Positions 22,415 through 34,500 of a stretch of DNA of 64,000 nucleotides are shown here, piece by piece. A model generated the notes under the pieces. The model saw nothing but the letters and a program-made list of their open reading frames with translations. It ran no database searches and was not told where the DNA came from. The stretch's first letter is position 1. Every line of letters starts with the position of its first letter. The translations under genes and the position numbers were made by a program. This DNA comes from Ascaphus truei (taxonomy: Eukaryota; Chordata; Amphibia; Anura; Ascaphidae), in contig CM071569.1 of NCBI GenBank assembly GCA_036426205.1, forward strand, positions 5,334,876 through 5,398,875. The letters are read 5' to 3'.

Positions 22415-23403
22415 ATGGGGGAATTTCTTTACATAATATAATAATGATATACAGAATAAGGACAAACAAACAAAAAATCTGCATGCTGCGCACTATACTG
22501 CAATTGTGAAGCGCTTGAGTCCCATTGGGAGAAATGAGACTCAGATACACACAGTAGGGTGTTATGGGCACCTATGGGTGTTATAGCTAAATGCACCGGA
22601 GATGTATAGTATGGGCCAGCGGAGCTACCCATATGCTTCGTTAAGAGGTGTGTTTAAAGATAGGCATTAAACGGTGAAGATACAGTAGCAGGTGTTAGTC
22701 AGATAGTGAGGGGAAGGACTCCTTACAAATTCCAATTTGTACATTGCTACACCTAATCCAAATTCGCCTAATTTACGTCAACTATCAAGAGGGTGTAACA
22801 TTCCCAAACTAAACAGTTCAATAGCATCTTTAATGCTTAGAAAAGTGTGTGTACAAAACCTAGAAGGTCTTCAATTACAGCATGAGTGATAGTCCTGCCA
22901 CAATCATACCTTCTGATAGCTCCTTTATGCTTTGCCGGTGTTATCCGAGAGCATGCCTTTCTCTCTTACACTGGTTTTTGATGCAGTTTTTTTACGTAGC
23001 AAGTTTTCATATTGATTGATGAAGTCTCTTTAGCTACAGGGTGAGTCCCCATCTCCCTCTTCTTACAGTGAAGAGAATGGAATCCTGTATACAGCACCAA
23101 GATTGCTCTTTAGTCTCAATAGTCCTGGGCAGAAGTGCTGAATCCTTAATTACTGTACGCCCCTTCAAATTAAGTTAACTGCCTTCAATCATGAAAGCTA
23201 CATACTGTAAGTGTGGTGATTTGTGAAGTAACTGACAATTGTGCTGCATTGGCTTTCAACATATCAAATCAAACGAGTAAAAATCAGAAAGCATGCAACC
23301 GCTGTAGAAACAACACAGAAGAAAAATAGGTTATTATTTTGGCATTTTCATTATCTTAAGGAACCCTATCTTACAAAATGAACATGGAAATGAACACTAC
23401 AAG
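22415..23403. other. Non-coding, nothing recognised
   Basis: Apparently single-copy sequence with short frames only. Confidence 0.4.
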
Positions 23404-23405
23404 TA

Positions 23406-23649
23406 GAGCTCAACCCCGTTATAACGCGATCCATTACAACACGAATCCGCTTATAATGCGATGCAAGCATGGCTCCCAATTTTCGTATTTAAGAATACTT
23501 TACAACACGATTATTGGTATCTTAAATACTTTATTGTACATTATTTGCATTAAATGCATACAATTGTACATTATTTCTAACGCGATCTGCTTATAACGCG
23601 ATGTGATTCTTTGGACCCCAAAGCACAGCGATATAAGGGGGTTGAGCTG
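23406..23649. mobile_element. Tc1/mariner (Tigger-like) MITE
   Basis: Inverted ends GAGCTCAACCCCGTTATAAC and the complement of GGGGGTTGAGCTG, flanked by TA (23,404-23,405 and 23,650-23,651). Sub-terminal TAACGCGAT repeats occur at both ends. Closely related to the larger element at 33,810. No transposase. Confidence 0.8.
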
Positions 23650-23651
23650 TA

Positions 23652-24465
23652 CTTCTTTGGAGTAATGGTTTTTAACTCCCATTGCACCAGAAACAGAAGC
23701 AGCTATGTCTGCATTACTACAATTTAACGATTAAAGACATCTTCATAAAAATGATAGATACAGTACAGTATGTGCAAGTTTTAATATTTCGCACTAGGGT
23801 ATTTGTGCACCCACAGTTCACCTTTATAAAAAGGGAACTCTGTGACTGGCTTTGGCCAGCTTTTAATTGCACTAAATCACAAATAAGCATATGCTTCATT
23901 TATTTAACTCCTTCACGGCACTTCTGCATATTTCACAAAGTTTAGTCGACGGGACAATAAGAAATTACATATATTCCGTGTAGGTACCTGCTAAACGGAG
24001 TTTATCTTGACGAGGTTGGCATGTTTTGGTCAAAAGATGCAACCAAATGTCTCCTTTGTTACACAGACTAAGGTTCTAAACGTTAACAGGTCACTAGTAT
24101 ATTTTAGCCCAGTTGGTAGGAGCGCAGGAATTGTTCTTTTGATTTCCATAAATATAAGGCCAATCCTTTTACCAGCAGCAAACTTCACATAAGGAGGAGC
24201 GCGGTAATATGTACTGTATTTGTTTAGCATAAAAAGGCTTATTCAGCACCTTTAATTATTGGGCATCTCTCTGCAATGTGTTGCCTTAGACACAAAGAGG
24301 TTAATGTTAAATAACCCCAACAACAACAAAAAAGTGTTTTCTTCAGTAGCACGGACTGCGCCGTTAAGTATAAATAGATGAACTGGTCCGAATCCGTTTC
24401 CCCCACCAAAATCCGTCTGCAGATTGGGCCCTAAAACATCAATCCAAATCTACCACTGGATACAA
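23652..24465. other. Non-coding, nothing recognised
   Basis: No supported gene, RNA or repeat border. Confidence 0.4.
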
Positions 24466-24566
24466 TGAGGGAGAGAGGGAAAGAGGGAGAGAGAAGGAGA
24501 GAGAGAGAGAAGGGGAGAGAAGGAGAGAAGGGGAGAGAAGGGGAGAGAAGGAGAGGGAGAGAGAGA
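24466..24566 (+). repeat. GA-rich simple repeat
   Basis: GAGAGAGG/AAGGGGAGAG units, imperfect. Confidence 0.9.
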
Positions 24567-25392
24567 ACACACAGTAATCCGATCCGGTCTGTTAACAATT
24601 GCACTCTAAAATAAAAATCCCAACCTGCGGATTTGGAATTTTTGAGACTGAATGATCCGCAGACCAACAGAACCGAACCACCCGAGGCGGATCCAAATCC
24701 GGCAAAAAACAAAACAAAATCGCCAGTCTCTACCTTTACGGCCCCAACAGATAGTATGATGACTCTCTTATCGTACCTTGTTATACAGTAATGTCAAAGC
24801 CTTGTTTGTTCACCTCTGAAACAGGGTGGATTCAGAGCGGGGTTGCAGATGCAAATGCCACACAGGCAAAGGCTTAAATCAACCACTCAAAGTAGTGGTC
24901 CTGGTGCTGCCTAAACACTCTACCGGAGCCTTACCAATGCCCTCCAGCCCTCTCTAGATCTACAATCGGTATAGCAGAGGTTCCCATGCATTTTCTCTCC
25001 AGGCTTTTAGGTCACTGTGCTGTTCTTGACAGCTTTTAATAGTTAGAGAGGCTAATCAGCTCTTGCTTCAGTGCATCTGAGAGTGCTATGCTAGCAGCCC
25101 AACTCCACACTCATTAACTCATTAACCCTCTCACTGCCACATCATCTTAGGTGCTTTTCGGGGATATCGACTGAACTCTTTGGGGCCTGTGCAAAAAACC
25201 TGAGATTAAGACCATTTCCAGGCCAAAACATCACATTTTTACCAAGATATCAAACTTAGTCAGCTCGTAAAAGCCCTAATCGCATGTCCAAACTGTGTGG
25301 ACACTGGCGGGGGGAGGGGGTTTACAGCTATGAAATGCTGATCGATCTGCCAATTGTGTATGCAAATCCGTCAAACTCGCAAAAGGACATAT
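24567..25392. other. Non-coding, nothing recognised
   Basis: No supported gene or RNA. A frame of 126 codons begins at 25,284 and runs into the MITE below; it has no recognisable domain. Confidence 0.35.
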
Positions 25393-25790
25393 TTATGGGC
25401 TATTCCTTAAACCGCGAGTTTGCAGAATGCCGGGTAAGTTACAGCCCTAAAGAGAAAGGAGATAGAGTCCGAATTAGTGGAGGGCCCATTGAATTCTATT
25501 CTTCCACATATATTATTTCGCACATATCTCCCTCTGTGAGTCCCCGGGGTAACTTTCATCCCTACACAGAGGCTACGCGAAGGCTGGGAGATTTGTGGCT
25601 GTCATTTTCCAGGCCCTGTTTCAGCAAAAAGCGTATGCAAATAGGAGGTCAAACGGGGCGATAATTATTCACAAATAATTCTTAATTAATATAGCAAAAA
25701 TGCCCCTTTTTTTATGGCGTCAAATTCCTTGCAGTTTTGAGACGACGCGTTCGCAGTATTGCAATTTAATGAATAGCCCCTTTATCTGCA
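25393..25790. mobile_element. MITE with GGGCTATTC inverted ends
   Basis: The left end TGGGCTATTCCTTAAA with CGCGAGTTTGCAGAATGC and the right end GCGTTCGCAGTATTGCAATT with TAATGAATAGCCC form diverged inverted repeats. TTTAT-like sequence borders both sides. The superfamily is not determined. The overlapping 126-codon frame is best explained as chance within this element. Confidence 0.5.
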
Positions 25791-25921
25791 TAACTCTTTA
25801 ACTCAAAGCACCCTATGTTTGTAAATGTATTTCCACTGGTGTTACATTTTAAAGCCCTGATGGAAAGCCCCATTGTCTCAAGAAAGCATGTTTTTAGAGT
25901 ATAAAACAGAGGTGACTATAC

Positions 25922-26094
25922 CAGGAGTGGCCAACTCCGGTCCTCAAGGGCTACCAACAGGTCAGCTTTTCAGGATATCCCTGCTTCAGCAGAGGTAGCT
26001 CAAATCAGTCTTTGACTGAGCCACTGATTGAGCCACTTCTGCTGAAGCAGGGAAATCCTGAAACCCCCTCGAGGACCGGTGTTGGCTACTCCTG
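25922..26094. mobile_element. hAT-type hairpin MITE, copy with perfect TSD
   Basis: Starts CAGGAGTGGCCAACTCC and ends GTTGGCTACTCCTG, with long internal arms (CCTGCTTCAGCAGAGGTAGC / CACTTCTGCTGAAGCAGG). It is flanked by an exact 8-bp duplication GACTATAC (25,914-25,921 and 26,095-26,102), which supports hAT-type transposition for the family. Confidence 0.9.
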
Positions 26095-26102
26095 GACTAT
26101 AC

Positions 26103-27944
26103 CATTATATCATTATAAGCATTGTATACTGTATATGTCCAACCTTTGTGGGACAATGCACTAAATCATTTTTTCTAATACAATGATAAAATATAGTAGA
26201 GATACATGTTGATGGCTAAAAAGTTTATATGGACAGTGCTGATGCTCCCTTTTTGGGGGCCATATGCAGATCTAGGAGTCCCTTTGCCACTTATTTTAAC
26301 TCTATAGAATACAAAATCAATTCTGCTACTCTGAGTCTCTACGTGTTGGTTGATGTTCACTGGACAGACAGTATGGTCCTCAAACCATGGAAGGTAGAGA
26401 AGTGAAGACAAAGCCTGTGTCTGCTCTGCTTATGTCCTGGAGCCCTAGTTTCACATTCGCTTGACAAATCAGGTACACATAATCCTATACTCCTATACTC
26501 CTATTACCAGCAGGAGTCTTACCATCACTGTGACTCCCTGTGGAAAGATCTGTGAAGTTCAGTCCACTGCATAAACAACCATCAGACAGCTGCAAAAACC
26601 CCTGCTCTTTACATAAACACTAAAATAAGAGGCACCAGGGGAACACAAACAGACTTAAGGCAATGCAAAGGAAACACTGTTTATTTGATCTTTCAAGAAA
26701 TAATGCTTGTAGAAGAATACATTTATGTAAGGCTATTTAGCAGGTCTCAGCGTAGCGATAAAACATTCCCTTCAAATTCCCCGGCACAAAGCAGGACTCT
26801 CATCGTAAGAGACATTTAATTTGAACTTTCTGTGCCGTCAATCGACATGAATATATTGTTTGCTGGCTGATACGCTATTGAAATATTTGATTTCAAATGC
26901 ATTATTCCGTATTACACCATATTGCAACTCTGCAAGTTTAAGCGCGGTTGGAAGTGTCTGATAGGACCGGCTAATCTTACATACTCAGATCCCACAAAAG
27001 CACTTTTAATGCAGTGATAAAACTGAATGTATTTACTGTGTGTTGATGCTGGTTCAGGAGTGAGGCTGCGGATAATCCCGTCTTCTTTCATATGAACTCA
27101 TTGCAATGCACTCTGATAAAAGAATACAGTACTTGTTTCTATTCACACGTTGTATGAAATGTTTCTATCGTTTGATGGGTGCTTGGTTCATCCCTAGGCG
27201 TATATAGGCTTCTGTGCTTCCAAAATAAATCACCAAGTTTCCCCATGGGTTGTTTTACTTATCATTATTTTATTTAGCATTATTTCTATGTATATGGGTC
27301 CACCACAGGACTACAGTATATTGGAAATGCAGCATAATTTTCAGCCTAATGAAGAACAACTCATTATGTTTTTTTTGCAAAAAATATATTTTTTATTACA
27401 ACCGATGATAGAAAATAACCCCAAAGATTTTGTATTTTTGTTTGCTGCTTTATAGCGCTCATGTATAGAAACTTAAACTACTACAGTATATAGGAAATAA
27501 GAAGTGGTCAGAACCAGGACAGATGCTACAGATATATGGAAACCATTGAAAAGTTACAACCCAAGCTGTGCTGTGAGGCAAACGGGTATAAAAGGATTTA
27601 ACATATACATTCCAGTAGTTTAATAGTGTATAAACAATAGTGTAAGGGCGTATAAACCATGAGAGGTTCCTAGTTATAAACTAGATTAAGAAGCTGTTTC
27701 TCAGGGTTGGGGAAAGAACTAGAACGTACAGGAGGGTAACACTTAAGGGTTTATAACTTTGAGTCACCTTTTCCACAGACTACGACCACTGCAGTGAGGT
27801 CATACAAAGTCATTAAGCATATTCATGGGTAAACCTGGGCAGTATTTTTTAATTGCCATGGCCTCCATTGGTTTAATGTGTCTGCTAATAAACTACTCTT
27901 GAGAGCATCATCCTGTGACTTACATATATTTATTTATAACATGT
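26103..27944. other. Non-coding, apparently unique
   Basis: The longest interval here with no repeat boundary I could recognise, and with no coding support. 26,690-27,000 is AT-rich with homeodomain-like TAATT/ATTAT words and could be a conserved non-coding element, but sequence alone cannot show this. Confidence 0.35.
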
Positions 27945-28380
27945 TTTACCAGGCAGTAATACATTGAGAGTTACCTCTCGTTTTCAAGTGTGTCCTTGGC
28001 ACAGAGTTAAGATGACAAATACATGGTTACAAATACAGTTACATAAGAGAGCAGGGTATACATTATATACAAGACATTGCAGTTAATATGGGTTGTTTGC
28101 CTTGATGGAGAAGCAAGAGACGGGGACTGGTGGTTTCATGACTGTGTACTAATGTGCTGTTATTAAGTGCCCAATATAGAATATCTTCATCCAAGTGGCT
28201 TAGTGTTGTGTACTTTGTTACGCCGATATGGAAGCTAGTGGATTTTGTTGGGTATAAATCGGCAACTCTTGCATTGGTGAATACAGAGGCTGTGGAAAGA
28301 AGATCCCTGTTAGAATAAACATATAGGGCCATACAGTATTTACAAAGATATGCTATTCCTTCCAGTGCCGAAAGACACCG
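27945..28380. other. Possible dispersed repeat, unclassified
   Basis: TTTACCAGGCAGTAATACAT with TGAGAGTTACCTCTCG gives a short hairpin and looks like the edge of a dispersed repeat. No second copy was found in the window. Confidence 0.3.
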
Positions 28381-28708
28381 TGGCCCATATTTACAAAGAA
28401 GTTTTCTGCCATCAGACGCCTTCCAGACTATTCACTTGAATGTTCGTAAGATGTCTTCATGTGCCGTAAGGTGTCTTGTAAACATAGCACCCAATATCCT
28501 ACCATGCTTGCCAATGCTACTAATAAGACGCTCTGAATGTCTCCAACTGGATCAGGGATTGTAGATCCATACAGCAAGCGCTCCTGTTGCTTTTTACTTT
28601 TCTGATCTTTGATTGGGGCTGTAAACTAAATGTCCCGATGAAGATTAATTTACTAATTTAGAAAGTTTCTGTAAGTGTAGCACTTCTTACCAAAGAGGAT
28701 AGCTTTTT

Positions 28709-28730
28709 TTTTTTTTGGGGGGGGGGGGTT
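28709..28730 (+). repeat. Poly-T/poly-G junction
   Basis: A T run runs directly into a G run. Likely length-unstable. Confidence 0.85.
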
Positions 28731-28739
28731 TATTTCTTT

Positions 28740-29513
28740 CCTGGAACATTCTTCCTCGCACTCCTGCAGCTCTGAAACGAAGGGGGTATACAATCTTACT
28801 TGGCCTGCGGTGTCTGTCTTCTATGTAAAGAAACACTACATAGACAAGACTCAAAGTATTGACTCAAAGCCTAGAGTAAGAATGGCAGAAGGAGAAAAAT
28901 GAATGATAAATTGGACATAACAAATCAAATTGCAAAGCCTCAGAATACACAGTGAAATTGCATCACATTGACAATGTCAGAAACAGTCAGCAATACAGAT
29001 TTAAAGAAGAAATCTCATACATAAAAAATGATAGTGATCCAGCAGCATAATGCTATGCACTGCTAAGTAGGATAGCTGGGTTTCGCTAGCAGGCTTATTT
29101 TTCAAGGGCCAAGCGTGTTGCTAATGCGGAAGGAAAAACCTCGGTGAAGTGCCTTAGTTTAAGGGTTGCTGAGCAGATAGGGAAAATAGAAAAACAGTCT
29201 TCTAATTGGATCTAGAGGGAGGTGCACATTTCTCTTCGCTTCAACACGTGCACCTTGCAAGTTAACTGCGCCAGTGATAACTTTGTAAGCACAGGTCATT
29301 GCAGGGGGTGAGAATGGATGCAAAAAAGATAACTGAAATCCCAAAGATGGTACGTAAGGGGGAAGCCCTGCTTTAATATGGTATTGCTGACATAATGAGA
29401 AGTAGTTGGTGTATTTAAAGGCGCGGGACTGATTTTGAATCACAGTGCCCGTTCCTAATGCCCATGTCATGTTGGCTCCCAGAGGCTAAATAATGAGAAT
29501 GTAAGCTGTATGG
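28740..29513. other. Non-coding, nothing recognised
   Basis: No supported gene, RNA or repeat. Confidence 0.4.
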
Positions 29514-30212
29514 CAGCGGTGCTCAACGCCCGTCCTTAAGACCTCCCAACAGGCCAGGTTTTAAGGATATTGCAGCATCAGCACAGGGGGTGCAGTCAGG
29601 GTTGCCACCACTCCGGGTTTCGCCCGGAGACTACGAGTTTTGACCACGTATCTTCGGGCTCCCGGTTTACCTAGTAAACCTCCGGGTGGTGGCGTTCAGC
29701 GGTGGCGTCTCTCGGTATCCTCTGAGTCCTCCCGCCACCTTCTCCTGTGAGTAACTCGTCAATATGGCCGCGCGGTGTCAAATAGCGCTGCATTTCCATG
29801 TCAATGGGAACGCTACGTGATGTCACAGCATCACGTGACACCCATTGCCATGACAATGGGACTTCACGTGACGCCTAGGCACAATAAGATGTCCCGTTGT
29901 CATGGCAACGACATGCTGTAGCGTCACTTAGCATCCCGTTGTCATGGCAACACGGCGCCATGTGACACCATGTGGCCATATTGACGGGTTGCAGCAGGAA
30001 ATGCTGGGAGGATGTCGGAAAGATGCCAGGGAAATGCCGCTGCCGAAGGTAAGCGCGAAATTTAAAAATGTCGTCTCCAGGTTGGCTTTCGGTGGAAGGT
30101 GGCAACCCTTGGTGCAGTCGAAGACTGACCTCTGATTGAGCCACCTGAAGCTGGCATATCCTGGAAACCTGACCTGTTGGGGGGTCTTGAGGACTGGAGT
30201 TGAGCTCCCCAG
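29514..30212. mobile_element. hAT-type hairpin MITE split by a second element
   Basis: The left arm (29,514-29,596) starts CAGCGGTGCTCAACGCC and holds CCAACAGGCCAGGTTTTAAG. The right arm (30,119-30,212) holds GAAACCTGACCTGTTGG and ends GGAGTTGAGCTCCCCAG. The 8 bp outside, CTGTATGG versus CTCTTTGG, match at 6 of 8 positions. Between the arms lies the 514-bp insertion at 29,597-30,110. Confidence 0.75.
29597..30110. mobile_element. Nested hAT-type non-autonomous element
   Basis: Ends CAGGGTTGCCACC (left) and GGTGGCAACCCTT (right; the final base is altered from the expected G). Flanked by an exact 8-bp duplication GGTGCAGT (29,589-29,596 and 30,111-30,118). The interior is GC-rich with several CATGGCAAC/GTTGCCATG and CACGTGA motifs. 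No transposase. Confidence 0.88.
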
Positions 30213-31102
30213 CTCTTTGGGATAAGGGCTTGGGCATGTTTAGTAAGAAAGGGAAATGATTACAAGCACATGCAACCCTCCCTGCCGGGCTCCATAAGGA
30301 GGTTACATTGAGGTAGTTGCATGTGTGACATCAGCAATGATTAATCTTGTCTCAGGGTGCTATCTGTGGTCGGCTGGGTGGTGGAAAACATGGGCGCCAG
30401 GAGTTTTTATAGTACAATCTTTATTCATGTTCTCATTGCTTGGGAGCACTGCTGTCACAGTTACATTTTAGACTGATATGGTTGTACTTTATTTCATCCA
30501 TACTGCTATCATTATTGACACATTTCTTCCCAAAGTGCCATCTCTTAACACTCATGGAAGGAGCATTTACTTGTTACTATTCTCCATTCATCTTGTGGAC
30601 CAGGCCCCTCGTGTTCGCAACATCCTTATGGTCCCTTTTACTGTGGGGCCCTGCTGAGATCCTGGCCTGTTCTGTGTAACGTTACTGTTACTTTCCTGCT
30701 CTGTTCTGGAACTGCCACTACTGAATACTGTGGATGGGGATCCACGTGTTGGGCTTATCCCCAGACATCCTGGGAGCTTTTCTGCTCGGCCCACTGATGC
30801 ATGTCTGCATTCCCGTTACTGGGACATGCTCTTCTCATGTGGCCATACTATAGGATCCTAACTGACGGGGCACTGTCTCTAACTACAACACAATTAAAGG
30901 GAGACCTGATTTATACTACACTTTGGGAAACGTATCCCATACATCTACTCCCAGAGGCTTCTCTCCTTTTGCCATGCTGGAACCTAACTCCCAGAACTCA
31001 GTGCTTACTCATTTATACCTACTGTGACACGGTACCTCTGTGTCATCAGAGGGTGGAGCATAGCATCGACTGCTTACCATTAAACCGTTGTAATACACTA
31101 GT
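30213..31102. other. Non-coding; weak LTR-like similarity
   Basis: GGGCGCCAGGAGTTTTTATA with CTTTATTCATG (about 30,390-30,430) resembles 31,245-31,275, where an LTR-like block has GGGCGCCAGGAACTTTTGTT before CTTTATTAAC. It may be a fragment of the same retroelement family in minus orientation. No coding support. Confidence 0.3.
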
Positions 31103-31962
31103 GTAACACCTCCACCCCAGGCCAAAGAAGAAGGGCCACACCAAAACAGCCCAAAAGTGTGTGTGTGTAACTCGGCAGTTTACCTTTCACCCCAGGGTGC
31201 TGGAAATCTACACAGGGCTGGCACGGTGAGCAAACTAAAGACGGAGGGCGCCAGGAACTTTTGTTGAACTTTATTAACATGGCAACTTGAAGTTAACAAG
31301 ACAGGTTTTCAAGAGTTAAGACACTTGCACTCAACCATGAGGTCCGCATGCCGATCAGCTCCTTTGCAAGTTTTCTACTGCCAAGGACAGAACAGGAACC
31401 TTTCTTTCAGTAATTCCCAGCAGTCCCTCCCAGGTCTCCTTCCTAAGCCCCGCAGTGAGAACCTTCACTATGGCAGGACTCCTCTCCAGTGCTGTGTCTC
31501 CAGTGCCCCTAAACTGGGAGACGCCCTAACTCAGAAAACAAGAAATGTGGCTTACTCCCTTACAGGGCTAGGAGAGCCCCGGAGATCCCCTCAGTGTGGG
31601 AAGAAAATATGATCTGATCTAAATATCCAGATCCCAAATATGTATAACCTTTCCAAATATGTATAACCTTTATCCTTGCACCTGTTGCTGGGCAGGAAAA
31701 GATAAGGTTTACATAACTACGTCATCCAGTACTTTCTGGAAGAACAGAAACAGCCAATCTCTGAGCTAAGTGATTTGCAACATAAGATTGGTTACTTAAC
31801 ATTAGCTACTTGAAATAAGTTGCTTACTGTAGCTACAACTGGGGCCTGTAGAAGATTTAACCCCTTAACTCCCTGTAGGAACAGGACTCACCAAGAAAAC
31901 TCTAGCATACCCCCAAGGGTGCTAAACTAGTAAACCCACAAGTGGGGGAGGGGAGGGGTAAC
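31103..31962 (-). mobile_element. LTR-like block (TGTGTTACC...GGTGTTACA)
   Basis: Read on the minus strand it begins TGTGTTACCCCTCCCC and ends GGGTGGAGGTGTTACA, the TG...CA form with short inverted ends. An AATAAAG polyadenylation-like signal lies near 31,270-31,276 on that strand. No matching target duplication was found and no internal retroviral sequence adjoins, so a solo LTR is plausible but unproven. Confidence 0.45.
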
Positions 31963-32344
31963 ACACAAAAAGAGTACAAACACAGTCTGACCTTTATTGT
32001 GTTCATTAAAGGTATGGTGCTATTCAGGACCATGGAACAAGTGATAGTGCTACAGTACATTTCTTAGGTAAACCTTGGTGATAAATGCCATTATTGCATT
32101 GCTGACCTCTCTGGTACAAATAGCACCATTTGATTTGCATGCAGCCCCTTTTATGCTGTCTTTGGCAGACCTAGAAATATTTACCCTACCATCCCTGTTT
32201 TAAATGGCTCTAGTACCTCAGCTCATGCTCCTCCCTTCTTAGGCTGGGATTATAGTGCCTGCGATCGCGCGCTACAAACACAAACTGTTTAATCCTTATG
32301 AGGCTGTTCCTAGTTCGCGCACGACAGAGCGACCACGTTTAGAA
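31963..32344. other. Non-coding, with a GC-rich MITE-like edge
   Basis: Contains TTAGGCTGGGATTATAGTGC with CTGCGATCGCGCGC at about 32,239-32,275, resembling the left end of the GC-rich Harbinger-type family. Otherwise unassigned. Confidence 0.3.
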
Positions 32345-33105
32345 AAGACAAAAAAATCCACAGATTTTTCATCCCCTTTATAAATCTGGTGGCTCTTCTC
32401 TGCACTGTTCTAGTTCCATAATGTGTTTTTTATGGAGTGGTGCCCGAAACTGTAAGATGTGATCTTACCAATGCTTTATAGAGGGGCATCATTATGCTTA
32501 TTTCCCTTCCATCCATTCTCCGTTTACTGCAATATAAGATCTTATTTGCCTTTGCAGCTACTGTATGACATTGGGCACTATTGCTAAGCCTGCTGTCTAC
32601 AAGCACTCCTAAATCCATCTCCATCAAGGATTCACCTAATTTCTCCCCATTTCATTTGTAAGTCACCTGTTTATTCTTGCTTCCCAAATGCATAACCTTA
32701 CATTTATATGTATTAAACCTCATTTGCCATTTACCTGAGGCTGCCAAGGTTTCCAGTCTATCCAAGTCCTTCTGTAGAGAAATTACATCCTGCTCTGATT
32801 CTATTACCTTACACAATTTAGTGTCATCAGCAAAGATGGAGACTTTGCTCTTTATGCCAACCTCAAGGTCATTAATAAACAAGTTAAAAAGCAGGGGTCC
32901 CAGAACCGATCCTTGAGGTACTCCACTCACAACTTTAGCCCAACCTGAAAACGTTCCATTTATGACAACCCTCTGTTGTCTGTCCTTCAACCAGTTTTCA
33001 ATCCAGTCCAATTTGCTTTATTTTGTACACTAACCTCTTGTGTGGAACCGTATCAAAAGACTTTGCAAAATCTAACGGAATCAAAGGGATGGATTACAGC
33101 AGATA
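32345..33105 (-). pseudogene. CR1-type LINE reverse transcriptase fragment
   Basis: On the minus strand the conceptual peptides, in order, contain PLDFAKSFDTVPH (RT motif around the first catalytic Asp, 33,010-33,095), WLKDRQQRVVINGTFSGW, SGVPQGSVLGPLLFNLFIND (motif B region), FADDTKL (second catalytic motif) and CKVMHLG. They continue to LGVLVDSRLS and a basic RRMDG segment, then TRTVQRRATRFIKGM near 32,370. This is the palm and thumb of a CR1/L2-group LINE reverse transcriptase acting on its own mRNA 3' end. At least two frameshifts break it (near 33,010 and 32,640). The N-terminal half, endonuclease and true 3' end are missing, as expected for a 5'-truncated, decayed copy. CR1 rather than L2 is a judgement from wording of the motifs. 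Confidence 0.88.
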
Positions 33106-33195
33106 AAATGCCTGTCACCTATGCACTGCAAAGTAAGATTATTACGTACTTCCTATAAGGTTAATTAAATCACCTGTCTAATGCTCAGAGGGCCC

Positions 33196-33313
33196 TATCC
33201 AATATGCTACGAAGGCATCTTCCTTGGACTAGAGAAGATTTTAGTATAATTCATTGGAATGGATCTGACCTCTGGTCCACCGTGAAGAAGACATATTTGC
33301 AGCATACTAATTA
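33196..33313. mobile_element. Hairpin MITE family C, copy
   Basis: AATATGCTACGAAGGCATCT, TGGACTAGAGAAGATTTTAG, CATTGGAATGGATCTGACC and the closing GCAGCATACTAATTAGG correspond to the core palindrome of this family, well diverged. Confidence 0.5.
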
Positions 33314-33900
33314 GGGACCAAGGGGGAAAGATCTACCCTCTCCCAAAAATTAATATCCTCTGCACACAACGTTCTCTTGCGGTTCTTTTTAATTTCGCAT
33401 AAGAAATCAAGTCATACTCAGATAGTGATCACACAGCAAAACTTCTTAAATAAATGGCACCCATTGTATCTATCACTGATTTACATGAACACAATAGTGG
33501 TGTTTTCCCGGATTCCACTGGGAACTGGTCACAAGGTGAAATAAACCTTTTTCAGAGGGACAAGCAGCAGTCATTATTGGCAAGAATCAACAAGAGCTTT
33601 TGGGGTTTCTGTTATCTGAATTTGAAAACATTGAATACATGTGCAAATCTGTTCTCAACAGTATTTATACAGTATAGTTTCTCATCAAGCCAGTAATCCC
33701 TTACCATGTATACAGTATATACAGTGGCGAGAAAAAGATTGTGAACCACTTAGGATGTTCACTTATTTCTAACCTAATATGTTATTAGATCTTAATCTAA
33801 GTCCTAATACAGCTCAACCCCGTTATAGCGCGATCCGCTATAACGCGGTTTGAGCGTGGACCCCGAAATTAAAAAAAAACCAAATAATAATAAAAAAAAA

Positions 33901-34246
33901 TTGCACACTGCACACTGCACACACACTGCGCACACATTGCACACACACTGCACACTCACAGCACACTCACAGCACACTGCACACACTCACTGCACACACT
34001 CACAGCACACGGCACACACTGCACACACTCACAGCACACACTCACAGCACACTGCACACACTCACAGCACACTGCACACACTCACAGCACACTGCACAGC
34101 ACACTGCACACTCACACAGCACACTCACAGCACACTGCACACACTCACTCCACACACTCACAACACACTGCACACACTCACAGCACAGTGCACACACTCA
34201 CAGCACACTGCACACACTCACAGCACACTGCACACACTCACAGTGC
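33901..34246 (+). repeat. GCACACACTCACA minisatellite
   Basis: Variants of CACACTGCACACACTCACAG repeated about 18 times, period about 10-23 bp. Lies wholly inside the nested mariner-type element. Confidence 0.92.
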
Positions 34247-34500
34247 TGGGGGGACCGGTGCCAGGCTGGGGATGCGGGGCTGCTGGTGGGGGGGATTGGT
34301 GCCGTGCTGGGGTGCGGGTCTGCTGGTGGAGGGGTTCGGTGCCGGGCTAGGGTGCGGTGCTGCTGGTGGGGGGACTCGGTTGCCAGGACTAGGGGTGTGG
34401 GGCTGGGGGGGGGGGGAATTGGTGCCGGGCTGGGGGGATCTGTGCCGGGCTGGGGTGCGAGGCTGCTGGCGGGGAGGGATCGGTGCTGGTAGAAGTGACA
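34247..34500 (+). repeat. G-rich minisatellite, ~45-50 bp unit
   Basis: GGTGCCGGGCTGGGGTGCGG with GGCTGCTGGTGGGGGG recurs about five times. G-run spacing would permit G-quadruplexes on this strand. Confidence 0.75.

Noticed and set aside
25284..25664. Frame of 126 codons on plus
   Set aside because: Straddles the border of a MITE, no domain, composition near random. Chance ORF.
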